Shown here: positions 51,689 to 60,846 of the stretch, piece by piece
How the letters are laid out: each line of letters opens with the position of its first letter
Numbering within the stretch: the first letter of the stretch is position 1
DNA from: Pararobbsia alpina
Lineage (GTDB): Bacteria; Pseudomonadota; Gammaproteobacteria; Burkholderiales; Burkholderiaceae
Direction: 5' to 3'
Length of the DNA: 64,000 nt
Assembly: GCF_902859895.1 (NCBI RefSeq)
Contig: NZ_CADIKM010000003.1
Coordinates: 124,001-188,000, forward strand
Translations under genes and position numbers: made by a program
Notes under the pieces: generated by a model
What the model was told of the DNA's origin: nothing
Database searches by the model: none
The model's input: only the letters and a program-made list of their open reading frames with translations

Positions 51689-52501
51689 ATGGACCAGGAC
51701 GATTTCACTGCGTTTGAGCATGAGGGCTGGGAGCACGTCGTCCAGCCGTATCAAGACCACTTTGAGCGATTGACGAAGCAATCAAATGCGCCGCTGCTTG
51801 ACACTCTGGGTGTCGGGGAGGGCACGCGGTTTCTCGACGTTGCAACAGGTCCGGGGTTTCTCGCGGCGGCTGCCGCGTCCCGTCGCGCGGCCGTGACCGG
51901 GGTTGATTTTTCCGCCGCCATGATTGCCCACGCAAGGCGTCAGTATCCGGACATCGATTTTTATGAAGGGGGCGCTGAGGACTTGCCGTTCGAAGACGGC
52001 GTTTTTGATGCGGTCGGAATCAGCTTTGGAATGTTGCACTTCTCTCATGCCGAGAAAGCGCTGGCCGAAGTGTTTCGCGTGCTTCGCCCTGGTGGAAAGA
52101 TTGCTTTCACGGTTTGGGCGGTACCCGAGAAGGCCGTCGGCTTCCAGATGATTCTGCAAGCGATAGAAGCGCACGGCAAAATGGATGTGCCGATTCCCCC
52201 CGGCCCCCCGTTCTTTCGTTTCAGTGATGCAGAAGAATCATCCCGGGCCCTACGTGACGCGGGCTTTTCAGACCCTGAGGTTAGAGAAGTGAGTCAGACG
52301 TGGCATATCGCTTCTCCGGAAACGCCCGTTGGCATTTTGATGCGAGGCACGGTTCGCATGGCCGCCATCCTGAACGCGCAAACGCCCGACGCACTCGCGA
52401 AGATTCAGGAAGCGGTGGCGGAAAGCGCCGCCGCGTATCGAGTGGGCGGCGAACTTAGAATGCCCATGCCCTGCGTCCTTGCTTCAGCGACAAAACGTTA
52501 G
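51689..52501 (+). CDS. class I SAM-dependent methyltransferase
   Basis: A 270-residue methyltransferase. Motif I is RFLDVATGPGFLA near residue 47, the acidic motif II region is VTGVDFSAAMIAHARRQYP, and GGAEDLPFEDGVFDAV and VLRPGGKIAFTVWAVPE are motifs typical of the UbiE/Methyltransf_11 type. The ATG at 51689 follows GGAGG by 6 bases. The substrate is unknown. It is a single gene facing the converging epimerase operon. Confidence 0.88.
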   Translation: MDQDDFTAFEHEGWEHVVQPYQDHFERLTKQSNAPLLDTLGVGEGTRFLDVATGPGFLAAAAASRRAAVTGVDFSAAMIAHARRQYPDIDFYEGGAEDLPFEDGVFDAVGISFGMLHFSHAEKALAEVFRVLRPGGKIAFTVWAVPEKAVGFQMILQAIEAHGKMDVPIPPGPPFFRFSDAEESSRALRDAGFSDPEVREVSQTWHIASPETPVGILMRGTVRMAAILNAQTPDALAKIQEAVAESAAAYRVGGELRMPMPCVLASATKR

Positions 52502-52546
52502 CGGCCAGGGATCCATATCGGGCAGGCGCATCCGGAAGCTCAAACG

Positions 52547-53464
52547 CTAGTACGCGTGGCTGCGTAGCCACTCGGAATACGTTGCTATCCCATTCGTCAA
52601 CGTGATGAGGGGAACGTAGCCGAGTTCTATATTTGCTCGTGTAAGGTCAAAGGGAGCATTCTGGTCAAGCACGCTAATAGTTCCTTCGCCAATCTGAATG
52701 TCGGCTTCAGGAAAGCGTTCTTTTACAAGAGCAGCGACGTCGCCGTATGAATGCTGGTCGCCACCGGTAACGTTGAAAACTGAGTGCTCAGTGACGTCCG
52801 CTTGAAGTGCAAGAACGCTTGCGCGTGCGACATCCGTCACATGAACATACTGGAAGCGATAGTCCCTTCCTGCATCCTCTCTTGTGGGCTGTCCGTCTAT
52901 GGCGTTGCGGAGCATAGTCTTGAGGTAGCACTGCATGAATTGTCCAGGACCGTAAATCCAGCCGGGCCTCAGGGAGACAATTTGCATGTCATATAGCCGG
53001 TTGTAGACCGCTGCGAGCTTCTCGGTAAAAACCTTAGTTGCGCCGTATGGGGTGGTCGGGTCGAGCGGTGCGTCTTCGATAACAAGCCCACTGCCGGCAT
53101 TGTCTCCGTAGACACATTCTGAGCTGAAGTTCACAAGGCGCCGAATGCCTTTCAGGCGTGCCGCTTCAAATACCGTTGTGGTGCCAAGCGCGTTGGTCAC
53201 CACCGTCTGGTAAGGAATCTCCCGCGAGAAATAGGGATGCGAGATCGCGGCCGTGTGGATGATTGCTTCGACTTCAAACCGATCGACCGTCCCCAGCAGG
53301 AGAGGCAAATCATTCAAATCGCCCTGTATATAGTCGATGCATGGCCTTGTGTCGTCTTCCCGAGCGCGGCGGTCATAGCTAACAACGCGATGCCCCTGCT
53401 CTGACAGCATCGTCAGCAAAGTCTGCCCGAGAAATCCACACCCACCCGTCACGAGGATCGTCAT
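52547..53464 (-). CDS. NAD-dependent epimerase/dehydratase family protein
   Basis: A 305-residue extended SDR. TILVTGGCGFLGQTLLTML is the NAD-binding GxxGxxG motif. The catalytic Ser lies in NFSSECVYGDN and the Tyr-x-x-x-Lys is PYGATK. The order of motifs and the SLRPGWIYGPGQF block fit UDP-sugar epimerase-like enzymes that oxidise or epimerise sugars, lactones or uronates. It is the last gene of an operon with a permease and a deacetylase, 19 bases after the latter. No precise function is assigned. Confidence 0.87.
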   Translation of the reverse strand: MTILVTGGCGFLGQTLLTMLSEQGHRVVSYDRRAREDDTRPCIDYIQGDLNDLPLLLGTVDRFEVEAIIHTAAISHPYFSREIPYQTVVTNALGTTTVFEAARLKGIRRLVNFSSECVYGDNAGSGLVIEDAPLDPTTPYGATKVFTEKLAAVYNRLYDMQIVSLRPGWIYGPGQFMQCYLKTMLRNAIDGQPTREDAGRDYRFQYVHVTDVARASVLALQADVTEHSVFNVTGGDQHSYGDVAALVKERFPEADIQIGEGTISVLDQNAPFDLTRANIELGYVPLITLTNGIATYSEWLRSHAY

Positions 53465-53483
53465 AGCGCGTTATTCCTGCTCT

Positions 53484-54326
53484 TCAGTAAGGAAAGTCGT
53501 CTGTCTCAAACTTCCGGTCTTCCCATGCAGCATGCAGCTCCTGCGGGGTGCAAAACCATACGTCATCGTGCTGTTTCATATGCTTGATCAACGCGTCCAG
53601 CATCGCGATACGGGAGGCTCGACCGATAATTTCGGGGTGCATGGTGAGCATGAAGTACCTGCCTTCCTCGTACAGGGCGTCGAACTCCGCCTTCCACAAT
53701 CGAAGGACTTTATCCGGCTCCTCGATCACCGCGCCAACTTGCGGAACCGCCGAGTAGGCGAATTGTTCCCAGTCGTCCAGAAGCCAAGTGACGGGTAGCT
53801 CCAGAATTCGCCGCCCTCCCGCCTGAATTGCATAAGGAACGTCTGTTCCCATCAGGCTGCTATCAAAAGCGAACTCGTGCTTGCCGAGTAGTTCAAGCGT
53901 CTGCGGCGTCACTTCCCACAACGGAGCGCGAAAGCCAGTGGGCCTGACGCCTGTGATGTCTGCGAGAATGCTTATCGATTTCGCCAGAATTGCATCCTCC
54001 TCCTCGTACGTCAGACCATCGGTGCGCTCATGAAGGTAGCCGTGGCACCCAATCGGATGCCCATCGCCATGGATGGTCTGAACGAGCTTACTGTCTATCT
54101 CAGCCGTATACCCCGGAATAAAGAATTGCGCGGTCAGTCCGTGCCGTTCCAGCAAGTCCAGAATTCGTGGCACACCTACGCGGCGGCCGTAGGCGCCTGT
54201 CGACAGCAATGACAGTCTGCGGTGGTTTTCAGGTTCAATAATCCAGCCCGATTCGGCATCCACATCGAAGCAGAGGGATACGGCGGCACGATACCCATTG
54301 GGCCATTTAAAGGATTTCATGTGCAT
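53484..54326 (-). CDS. polysaccharide deacetylase family (NodB-type) hydrolase
   Basis: A 280-residue carbohydrate-esterase-4-fold enzyme. Motif 1 is LCFDVDAES, motif 2 GCHGYLHE (His-x-x-x-His), motif 3 RPTGFRAPLWEVTP and motif 5 LTMHPEIIGRASR, so the metal triad is present. There is no signal peptide, so it works in the cytoplasm. This subgroup (PuuE/PgdA-like) includes amidases of imino or formamido compounds as well as sugar deacetylases. The start at 54326 has AGGAA 8 bases upstream. It lies 18 bases after the permease gene. Confidence 0.88.
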   Translation of the reverse strand: MHMKSFKWPNGYRAAVSLCFDVDAESGWIIEPENHRRLSLLSTGAYGRRVGVPRILDLLERHGLTAQFFIPGYTAEIDSKLVQTIHGDGHPIGCHGYLHERTDGLTYEEEDAILAKSISILADITGVRPTGFRAPLWEVTPQTLELLGKHEFAFDSSLMGTDVPYAIQAGGRRILELPVTWLLDDWEQFAYSAVPQVGAVIEEPDKVLRLWKAEFDALYEEGRYFMLTMHPEIIGRASRIAMLDALIKHMKQHDDVWFCTPQELHAAWEDRKFETDDFPY

Positions 54327-54344
54327 ATGACATTTCCTGAGCTG

Positions 54345-55772
54345 TCACAAAGCTTTGGCGCTATCGCTCGCAGCGCGTTCGCTCTTGCGCCGATGGAAAA
54401 TAACGATGAATCCACCGGTGACGAGTGTTGCGGCACCTAGGTACCAGGCGTTGTAGAGGTCGTCTGGCGAAACCGGATTTGCGCCAGCCGTGTAGCCGAT
54501 ATATGCAAGAACTGCCACGGCCAGCAAGGCAGGTATGGTGAGCAGTGCGGCGATGGTCGGACGTTGCTGTCTCCACGATACGGCGATGAACGCGGCAAGG
54601 GCCGAGATGTACGACGCGACCAGCGTGATGGTGACCACATCGTAGTACCAGACAATCTTGTCGAGTGGCTTCCACCAAACAAGAGCGATGCCGGCAGCCG
54701 ATACGACCGTTGTCGCGAACCACGGGGCTTTGTGCCGGTTGACGATGCCCAGCTTTGAAGGAAGATGACCTTCCTCACTCATCCGGTACAGTGTCCGGGC
54801 GGCTGCGTTAGAGGAGATTTGCAGGCCAGCAGACGCTGATGTAACGACGACGAAGAGGGCAAGCCAGGCCATCGCAGGTGGGAGATACGCATGGGCCACC
54901 GCTGAAATCGGCCCCCCGTTTCCGTTCTCGACAATCGCGGCGAGCTTTTCGACCGGTACCGCATATTGCCATCCGATAGCCGCCAGACTGTATATAACGA
55001 ACGCGGAGGTCAAGACCAGCAGTAAGGACCTTTGAACCGTTCTGACTGGTACTTGAGCTTCCTCAATATAGTTGATTGCCGAATCGAAGTTGGCGAGCAT
55101 CCACACGCCGAACAGTACACCCGGGCCGATGCCCGCAAGGCCACCAACGTCTCGCAACGAATACATTGATGCAAGTGACAGCCCTTCGACCCGTGGATGG
55201 AGCACACCGAGCAACCCGAGGCCAGCAACGACGGCAATCTCGAAGATGAGAAACGTGCTTGCCACTTTCGCTGTCACGCCTACGCCGCGGCAGGACACCA
55301 CGAAAAACACGAGAATCATCAGCGAACCGATGATCTTGGCGTTCAGTACCCCACCGACAGACGGGAAGAGTGCCTGGATATACTCGGTACCTATCAAGGC
55401 ACACATCGGTGTCACAGCAGTGCATGCGACCGTGTACGTCCAGCCCAGGATGGTGCCGATGTTCGGGTGCAGGAATCGCGAACTGAAGGTGAAGACTCCT
55501 CCTGCCGAGGGTGCCTGTCGCGTGAGCGAAACCATGCTTAATGCGAGCACAAGCATGGGAAAGAAGTACGCAATCAGAATCGCGAGTGGCGCGTGATGAC
55601 CAGAGATCGAGTAGAGAATCGACATGGAGGACGCCGCGACCCATGCCGGCGCATTGAAACCCAATGCGGAAAGCGTGACGTCCTTGGTGTTGAGTGTTCC
55701 TTTGTTGAGAGCTGTGTTGACTTCGCGTACGGTGCCATGCCTGTCATAGCCGATGACTTCAGAGAATTTCAT
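54345..55772 (-). CDS. APC superfamily amino acid permease
   Basis: A 475-residue, about 12-helix permease. DVTLSALGFNAPAWVAASSMSILYSISGHHAPLAILIAYFFPMLVLALSMVSLTRQAPSAGGVFTFSSRFLHPNIGTILGW is the amino acid/polyamine/organocation opening. FDSAINYIEEAQVPVRTVQRSLL is the conserved helix 6-7 loop. It starts an operon with the deacetylase and epimerase and is divergent from the ureohydrolase across 410 bases. A guanidino or amino compound is the likely cargo (inference). Confidence 0.88.
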   Translation of the reverse strand: MKFSEVIGYDRHGTVREVNTALNKGTLNTKDVTLSALGFNAPAWVAASSMSILYSISGHHAPLAILIAYFFPMLVLALSMVSLTRQAPSAGGVFTFSSRFLHPNIGTILGWTYTVACTAVTPMCALIGTEYIQALFPSVGGVLNAKIIGSLMILVFFVVSCRGVGVTAKVASTFLIFEIAVVAGLGLLGVLHPRVEGLSLASMYSLRDVGGLAGIGPGVLFGVWMLANFDSAINYIEEAQVPVRTVQRSLLLVLTSAFVIYSLAAIGWQYAVPVEKLAAIVENGNGGPISAVAHAYLPPAMAWLALFVVVTSASAGLQISSNAAARTLYRMSEEGHLPSKLGIVNRHKAPWFATTVVSAAGIALVWWKPLDKIVWYYDVVTITLVASYISALAAFIAVSWRQQRPTIAALLTIPALLAVAVLAYIGYTAGANPVSPDDLYNAWYLGAATLVTGGFIVIFHRRKSERAASDSAKAL

Positions 55773-55870
55773 GTGGGTTCTCGAGGCAAATGAGGTGGAG
55801 TTTTCAGTGGCGCATTCGAAAGGGACTGCAGTTCATGACTTGACTAAGGCGTGCTTGGAACCGGCTCGGA

Positions 55871-55981
55871 CTAACCGTTCATGACACCGCCGCCGTTGAC
55901 CCCCACAATCTGACCGGTCATGAAACTCGCTGCTTGCGAGGCCAGGAAGAGCACAACGGCCGAAATTTCTTCGAACGGGCC
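55871..55981 (-). pseudogene. C-terminal fragment of an SDR oxidoreductase
   Basis: Thirty-six codons on the minus strand read PFEEISAVVLFLASQAASFM, continuing into the TGQIVGVNGGGVMNG ending typical of SDR reductases. In frame upstream it meets TGA at 55988-55990, and no SDR N terminus is found. It is the last 35 residues of a deleted SDR gene. The flanking bases to 56182 hold no other gene; short GAAAGTCAGC direct repeats (55983 and 56093 region) lie near the break. Confidence 0.8.
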
Positions 55982-56182
55982 TGAAAGTCAGCATCAACTG
56001 AATGTATGAAGGTCAAAATTTCCTATCAATGCTCATGAGAAAAAGTCAACTTATCGACTTTCGAAAGCATTGGCTGCCCGCTTTCCAATTCAGGAAAGTC
56101 AGCTTTCAGGATTGAAGAATTGCCTTCATGGTCGACGTGTTAGCGTTTCCACGTGTCGTCGAAACCTGTCCAGGGAGCTTGT

Positions 56183-57172
56183 ATGGCTAGTACCTTTCCG
56201 CAACCGCTCGATGCCGCGCTTGTGCCGCGATTTGCCGGGCTACCGACTTTCATGCGTTTGCCAGCGGTCACGAATTTTTCGGACGTCGATGTCGCGCTGG
56301 TCGGCGTGCCATGGGATGGTGGAACGACGAATCGAGCCGGTGCGCGGCACGGCCCGCGGGAAATTCGCAATATGTCGAGTTTGATGCGAAAGGTCCACCA
56401 CGTAAGTCGCATCGCACCGTACGACCTGCTGCGTGTCGGCGACGTCGGCGACGCCCCGGTTAATCCCATCGACCTGTTGGATTGTCTAAAGCAGATTGAG
56501 CAGTTCTATGCGTCGATTTTTCGTGCGGGCGTGATTCCAATATCCGCGGGTGGTGACCACCTCGTCACTTTGCCGATATTCCGCGCTATCGCGAAGGAAC
56601 GGCCTGTTGGTATGGTCCACTTCGATGCGCACTCTGACACGAACGACACCTATTTCGGGAACAACCCCTATACGCACGGAACGCCGTTCAGAAGGGCGAT
56701 AGAGGAAGGGCTGCTCGACCCAAAGAGGACGGTCCAAATTGGAATCCGAGGGTCTGTCTACTCGGCAGAGGACCTCGATTTTGCCGAGGCGGCAGGCATC
56801 CGCGTGATTCACATGGAGGAGTTCGCCGACCTGGGGGTGGCCGCGACCATTGCTGAAGCGCGACGCGTGGTGGGCACAGAGCCAACCTATGTGAGCTTCG
56901 ATGTCGATGCGCTCGACCCGTCATTCGCACCTGGGACAGGCACGCCGGAAATCGGCGGCATTACTACGCTCGAGGCACAACATATGGTGCGAGGGCTGCG
57001 AGGGTTGAATCTGATAGGTGCCGACGTAGTTGAAGTTGCGCCGCCTTTTGACCAAGGGGGGAGCACCGCATTGGTTGGCGCAACGATGATGTTCGAGTTG
57101 CTGTGCGTAATTGCAGAGGCGCACGCGCAACGTCGTACAATCGGCGCTGAGCGCTCGGCTTCCGTCGAGTAA
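56183..57172 (+). CDS. ureohydrolase (agmatinase/arginase family), possibly guanidino-acid hydrolase
   Basis: A 329-residue Mn-dependent ureohydrolase. All metal motifs are present: GGDHLVTLP, MVHFDAHSDTNDTYF and SFDVDALDPSFAPGTGTPEIGG. The family cleaves guanidino groups to urea plus an amine. The N terminus FPQPLDAALVPRFAGLPTFMRLP and the WDGGTTNRAGARHGPREIR block are as in guanidinobutyrase/guanidinopropionase-type enzymes. ATG 56183 has AGGGAG upstream. It is divergent from an APC permease and followed by a LysR gene, an arrangement seen for guanidino-acid use. Confidence 0.88.
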   Translation: MASTFPQPLDAALVPRFAGLPTFMRLPAVTNFSDVDVALVGVPWDGGTTNRAGARHGPREIRNMSSLMRKVHHVSRIAPYDLLRVGDVGDAPVNPIDLLDCLKQIEQFYASIFRAGVIPISAGGDHLVTLPIFRAIAKERPVGMVHFDAHSDTNDTYFGNNPYTHGTPFRRAIEEGLLDPKRTVQIGIRGSVYSAEDLDFAEAAGIRVIHMEEFADLGVAATIAEARRVVGTEPTYVSFDVDALDPSFAPGTGTPEIGGITTLEAQHMVRGLRGLNLIGADVVEVAPPFDQGGSTALVGATMMFELLCVIAEAHAQRRTIGAERSASVE

Positions 57173-57268
57173 TAAGCGCCGCCTCCCAGGAGCAAGGGAC
57201 TTTCGAATCAGCACTTTTGCGGTTCTATTGTCGGCTGGTTGGCGCCCAGTCCCAAGCCAGCCAAAGCG

Positions 57269-58168
57269 ATGATTGGAAACCTCTCAGACCTTGACCTGAA
57301 GTCACTACGAATATTTTGCACAATCGTCGAAGCGGGAGGCTTCACTTCTGCCCAAACGATTCTGAATATGGGGCTGCCTCGCCTGAGTGTGACGGTCCGA
57401 GACCTTGAAGTGCGACTCGGGACGAAATTGTGCCATCGGGGACGCCAGGGTTTTCAGGTCACTGAGGAAGGGCTTGCGGTCTATGAGGCCGCACGTGTTC
57501 TGTTTTCAGATGTTGGCCGCTTTCTGGGCAGCGTCAGCGCGTTGAGCGGTCAGCCGACCACGCACATTGCGATTGGCTTGGTCGACGGATTGCTATCCTT
57601 TCCAGGCTCGCCGACTATAGCGGCACTCAAGCAATTCAGGCAGGTGTCCGGTTCGACACACCTTACCGTTCATGTCATGCGTCCCGACGAGCTGGAGAAG
57701 GCCGTCCTTGATGAGCGGTTAGCGCTCGCGGTGGGCGCATTCCATCATCGTCTGTCGGGCCTCGTCTATACCCCGGTGTTCTCGGAAGAGCAGAGTCTCT
57801 ATTGCGGAGGCGGTCATCCGCTGTCGAGCGCGACGGGGGTCGGACTCATGGAGTCCATTGGGGAAGCAGACTACGTAGAGCGTGGGTATATGCTTGAAAG
57901 CCAGAAGCCGCATCAGGTGAATCTGAAGCGGGCTGCCACAGCCTACACGATGGAAGCAATCTTGACGATGCTGTTAACCGGAACCTATATCGGGTATCTC
58001 CCGACGCATTTCGCGCGAAGATGGGTGGAGGATGGAACACTATTCGCGCTCTCGCCCGCGGCATTTTCCTATTCTTCGCTCTTCAGCGTGGTAACGCGGC
58101 AGGGCAAAGAACCGGATGCTACTACCAAGGTACTGCTGGATAGCCTCAGTGCCCACGCACACGACTGA
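57269..58168 (+). CDS. LysR-type regulator
   Basis: A 299-residue LysR protein. LSDLDLKSLRIFCTIVEAGGFTSAQTILNMGLPRLSVTVRDLEVRLGTKLCHRGRQGFQVTEEGLAVYEAA is the N-terminal winged HTH. The co-inducer domain is present to the end (GTYIGYLPTHFARRWVEDGTL). The start at ATG 57269 gives the normal HTH position. It lies 96 bases after the ureohydrolase, same strand, and may control that gene and the divergent permease operon. Confidence 0.85.
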   Translation: MIGNLSDLDLKSLRIFCTIVEAGGFTSAQTILNMGLPRLSVTVRDLEVRLGTKLCHRGRQGFQVTEEGLAVYEAARVLFSDVGRFLGSVSALSGQPTTHIAIGLVDGLLSFPGSPTIAALKQFRQVSGSTHLTVHVMRPDELEKAVLDERLALAVGAFHHRLSGLVYTPVFSEEQSLYCGGGHPLSSATGVGLMESIGEADYVERGYMLESQKPHQVNLKRAATAYTMEAILTMLLTGTYIGYLPTHFARRWVEDGTLFALSPAAFSYSSLFSVVTRQGKEPDATTKVLLDSLSAHAHD

Positions 58169-58477
58169 CATCGCTGCACGAAGACGAGGTGCGACCGACG
58201 GCAGGACGCGATCATCGTGCGGAACACATCGAACGAAGATCTCGTCGAAATCGTGATATGCCGTGTGGGCGAGCGAGGACTATTAGCGGGTCAAGTGACC
58301 CAACCATCAAATATCGCCGTCAGCAGCCACGCCGCAGTTATCCACCGTTTGTGTTGAAAGCCCTGTGGATAACGCGTGGGGCATTGATCCAAGCCCCTGA
58401 CGCGACACGTTTTTCCGCCGCTGACTCGCCACCTCCGTATTTGACCACTTGAGGCCGATTGGGTCGATCACCGGGAG
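58169..58477. other. intergenic DNA with an inverted pair of DnaA-box-like sites
   Basis: GTTATCCAC (58337-58345) and GTGGATAAC (58365-58373) are an inverted pair 19 bases apart. The right one, read on the minus strand, is TTATCCACA, the exact DnaA box consensus; the left is TTATCCACC. The rest of the region contains only random frames. It adjoins the integrase relic, so it may be a remnant of a mobile replicon. Confidence 0.5.
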
Positions 58478-58620
58478 TGCCATTTCGGCGATCCGCGCGA
58501 GCGAAAACACCATCAGCGCGATCAGCGCCCGGTCGAACTGCCCACCGGCGTCGTCATATCGATGCTGTCGAACAACTGCCGCGCCTCGGTTGCGTCGAGC
58601 ACCGGTGTCTTGCGAACGGC
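58478..58620 (-). pseudogene. frameshifted fragment of a tyrosine recombinase/integrase
   Basis: On the minus strand one frame reads KTPVLDATEARQLFDSIDMT then TPVG and breaks, and a shifted frame continues DRALIALMVFSLARI. Together these match the start of the catalytic domain of phage-type integrases (TPVL...EARxLLDSID...DRALIALMVFSFAR). The C-terminal catalytic Arg-His-Tyr part is missing. It is a dead remnant. Confidence 0.75.
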
Positions 58621-58881
58621 CGAAGGCGCTTATCTGCCCGTGGCGTGATGCCAAAAAACGCGCCGTCCGGGCCTCGCACAACCGAAGGGGCTGCCTGGTG
58701 CAGCAACTGGGAAAGCCCGCTTCGATCCCGCCCTCATTCGCGGCAGTGGTTTGTTACAAACTATCGAAACACACATCAGATAGTAAGGGTATATACTTAG
58801 CTCCATCGATGTCGTCCATGCTGCCCGCCACGGCGTGGCAAGAGCATCGTCACAATTGATCAATACTGCTAAAGGTTCGTC

Positions 58882-59121
58882 ATGTTCAAAGCATTTATCC
58901 CCGCCGTCGTACTCACCGCATCGCTCTGTTCGGTAGCCCATGCTGCTCAAGACGATAGCTCTGCATCGCAGCAGCAAGTTTCCGCAATCCAGAATGTGTC
59001 CTCCGACCCCGCGATGCAGCAAGCGCCCGGACTGACGCGCAAGGAGGTCTACGACCAGTTGGTTCAGGCAGAACAGGACGGCGAGTTGGCACGCCTTCGT
59101 GCGCAGTACAAGGGACGCTAA
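58882..59121 (+). CDS. DUF4148 domain small secreted protein
   Basis: A 79-residue protein with a signal peptide (MFKAFIPAVVLTASLCSVAHA, cleavage before AQDD). The mature part is short, with PGLTRKEVYDQLVQAEQDGELARLRAQYKGR matching the DUF4148 core (LTRxxVxxELxxLxxAGY-type) common in Burkholderia. The function is unknown; it is periplasmic. A terminator follows at 59191-59214. It stands between two mobile-element relics but is itself intact. Confidence 0.85.
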   Translation: MFKAFIPAVVLTASLCSVAHAAQDDSSASQQQVSAIQNVSSDPAMQQAPGLTRKEVYDQLVQAEQDGELARLRAQYKGR

Positions 59122-59190
59122 ATGCATCGGCCAGGGGAGGGCACGATCGACCGTTGTGCCGATTCCACTGTTGAATGCAGTCCCCGAAAG

Positions 59191-59214
59191 GCACCGGCAA
59201 CGGTGCTTTTTTTT
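59191..59214 (+). terminator. rho-independent terminator of the DUF4148 gene
   Basis: GCACCG-GCAA-CGGTGC is followed by eight T. It lies 70 bases after the stop at 59121 and is a strong, textbook structure. Confidence 0.85.
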
Positions 59215-59469
59215 CGCCGGTACAAAGGGAGATTATTCATAGGGCAGCTGCTTGACGTTGTGGAAGTCGTCGCGGAACTGGCAACACGGCGCGGCTGATG
59301 TGCGCAACTGGCCGGTAAGGAGCGGGCAGCCTGGCTGCGTGCGATCAAGGCGATCCGCTTTCGCCGGCCGGGTCGCAGCCGATACAGCGAAGGTGTCGCT
59401 CCCGGGGGCGAATCGCTTCGTCTCAGCGGTGCTTTGACGGCGGTAGTTGCGCTGCTGATGAATACACGC

Positions 59470-59541
59470 GAATTCCGGTGTATTGCGCCTCACACAGCGC
59501 AGGATCGTCGTGTGTACCAGCGACAGGCACCGTTCCGCCAT
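59470..59541 (-). pseudogene. scrap of an IS6-family-like transposase
   Basis: The minus-strand frame MAERCLSLVHTTILRCVRRN then TPEF resembles the N-terminal part of IS6/IS240-type transposases (MxERGLSVxHTTIxRWVxRYxPE). The DDE catalytic domain and terminal inverted repeats are absent. The remaining bases between 59215 and 59562 hold no gene that I can support. Confidence 0.55.
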
Positions 59542-59562
59542 CAGATAAGTTGGCTTCGACGA

Positions 59563-60669
59563 TCAGAAAACGGCTGGCTCCGTTCGAGGGCGCCAGACCC
59601 ATCCTTTCCCGGATTGCGAGAGTCCCGTCTTTGGTTTGCGCGCCGACGCTCTGACAATCAGTTCTCCTTGTGTCACCTGTTGTAACGCGACAGCAGCTTC
59701 GCCTGAGAGTTGCCGCTCGAGGATGCCGATGACTTGATCAATCATCGTCTGGATCGGCTGAGAATAGGTCGTGAGGCCGAACAGCGGCCACCCAGCCATG
59801 TCGATGTTATCGAAGCCGACGATCGAAATATCCCTTCCAGGCTGCAAGCCAAACCCAACTTGTGCCACGTTGAGCGCAACCAGGGCCATGTGATCGTTAG
59901 CGCAGAAAATAGCGTCCGGCTGCTTTTCCAGTTCCAGCAACGACCTGACGGCGGCTTCTGCTGCGGTAGTGGAGTAGTTCCCTACCCGTCGCTCGATGTG
60001 GCGTACCTTTCGCGCTGAGAGGTAGCTGAGAAAGCCAGCTTCACGATCCCGGTTCGTCGATGAGTGCTCGACGCCCGCGACGAAGGCAAAACGTTTGTGT
60101 CCGCCAGCCAGCAGAAATGCCGCGATCATGCGCGCGCCGTTCAGATTGTCTCCGGTGACGCTGGATGCCAAACCGCTATCTGTTTTCCGGTTGAATAGCA
60201 CCACGGGCAGACCGAGTTGCATGCATTCGTCGGCGAAATGTGACGACAGACTGGTTGAAATCAGGACGAGAGCGTCGACTCGGTACCGGAGCACCTCCTC
60301 CAGGATGGGATCCGAGCCCGCGATTGCATCGACGCTGAATAGCAGGACGCGGTATCCGATGCGAGCAAGCGCGATCGATAGCGCGTCGAGCGCGGCACTG
60401 TAGAACGGATTCTCAGTGCCGGGGACCGCAACACCCACGATGTTCGACCGACGGGTGATCAACGAGCGGGCGACTTGATTTGGCCGATAGCCAAGCCGCT
60501 TCGCGGCTTCCATCACCTTTATACGCGTTTCGGGCGATACGCTGGCTCCGGGCGTATATACACGCGACACAGCTGACTGGGAAACGCCGGCGAGCCGCGC
60601 CACGTCATGGGCTGTCGTCGGACGGTGTGCCAGATCACCTATAACCGTAACCCTGCTCTTTCTTCCCAT
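59563..60669 (-). CDS. LacI family transcriptional regulator
   Basis: A 368-residue LacI/GalR protein. The HTH is TTAHDVARLAGVSQSAVSRVYTPGASVSPETRIKVMEAAKRLGYRPNQVARSL (about residues 16-70), followed by a sugar-binding periplasmic-fold domain (NIVGVAVPGTENPFYSAALDALSIALARIGYRVLLF...). Met at 60669 is used because GGAGGAGAG precedes it. It is divergent from the SDR and ABC transporter genes, with a perfect palindrome between, so it likely represses them until a sugar is present. Confidence 0.9.
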   Translation of the reverse strand: MGRKSRVTVIGDLAHRPTTAHDVARLAGVSQSAVSRVYTPGASVSPETRIKVMEAAKRLGYRPNQVARSLITRRSNIVGVAVPGTENPFYSAALDALSIALARIGYRVLLFSVDAIAGSDPILEEVLRYRVDALVLISTSLSSHFADECMQLGLPVVLFNRKTDSGLASSVTGDNLNGARMIAAFLLAGGHKRFAFVAGVEHSSTNRDREAGFLSYLSARKVRHIERRVGNYSTTAAEAAVRSLLELEKQPDAIFCANDHMALVALNVAQVGFGLQPGRDISIVGFDNIDMAGWPLFGLTTYSQPIQTMIDQVIGILERQLSGEAAVALQQVTQGELIVRASARKPKTGLSQSGKGWVWRPRTEPAVF

Positions 60670-60846
60670 CTCTCCTCCGAATACCGCTCGCGGGTTACGT
60701 GACTTGCCTTCCATTAGTCCAAAAGCATAGCGTCAATTCAGCGAGCGATATAGCGTTCCCAAAGTCTCTAGGACGGACAGAGCGACAGCCCGACGTCGAC
60801 TCACGTGTCATAGGGTAAACCTGATCATTCATAGGTTAAAAATGTA

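Noticed and set aside
51441-51773. A 110-codon frame upstream of and overlapping the methyltransferase
   Set aside because: No similarity to any family, overlaps the clear methyltransferase frame and includes a hairpin; no support as a gene.
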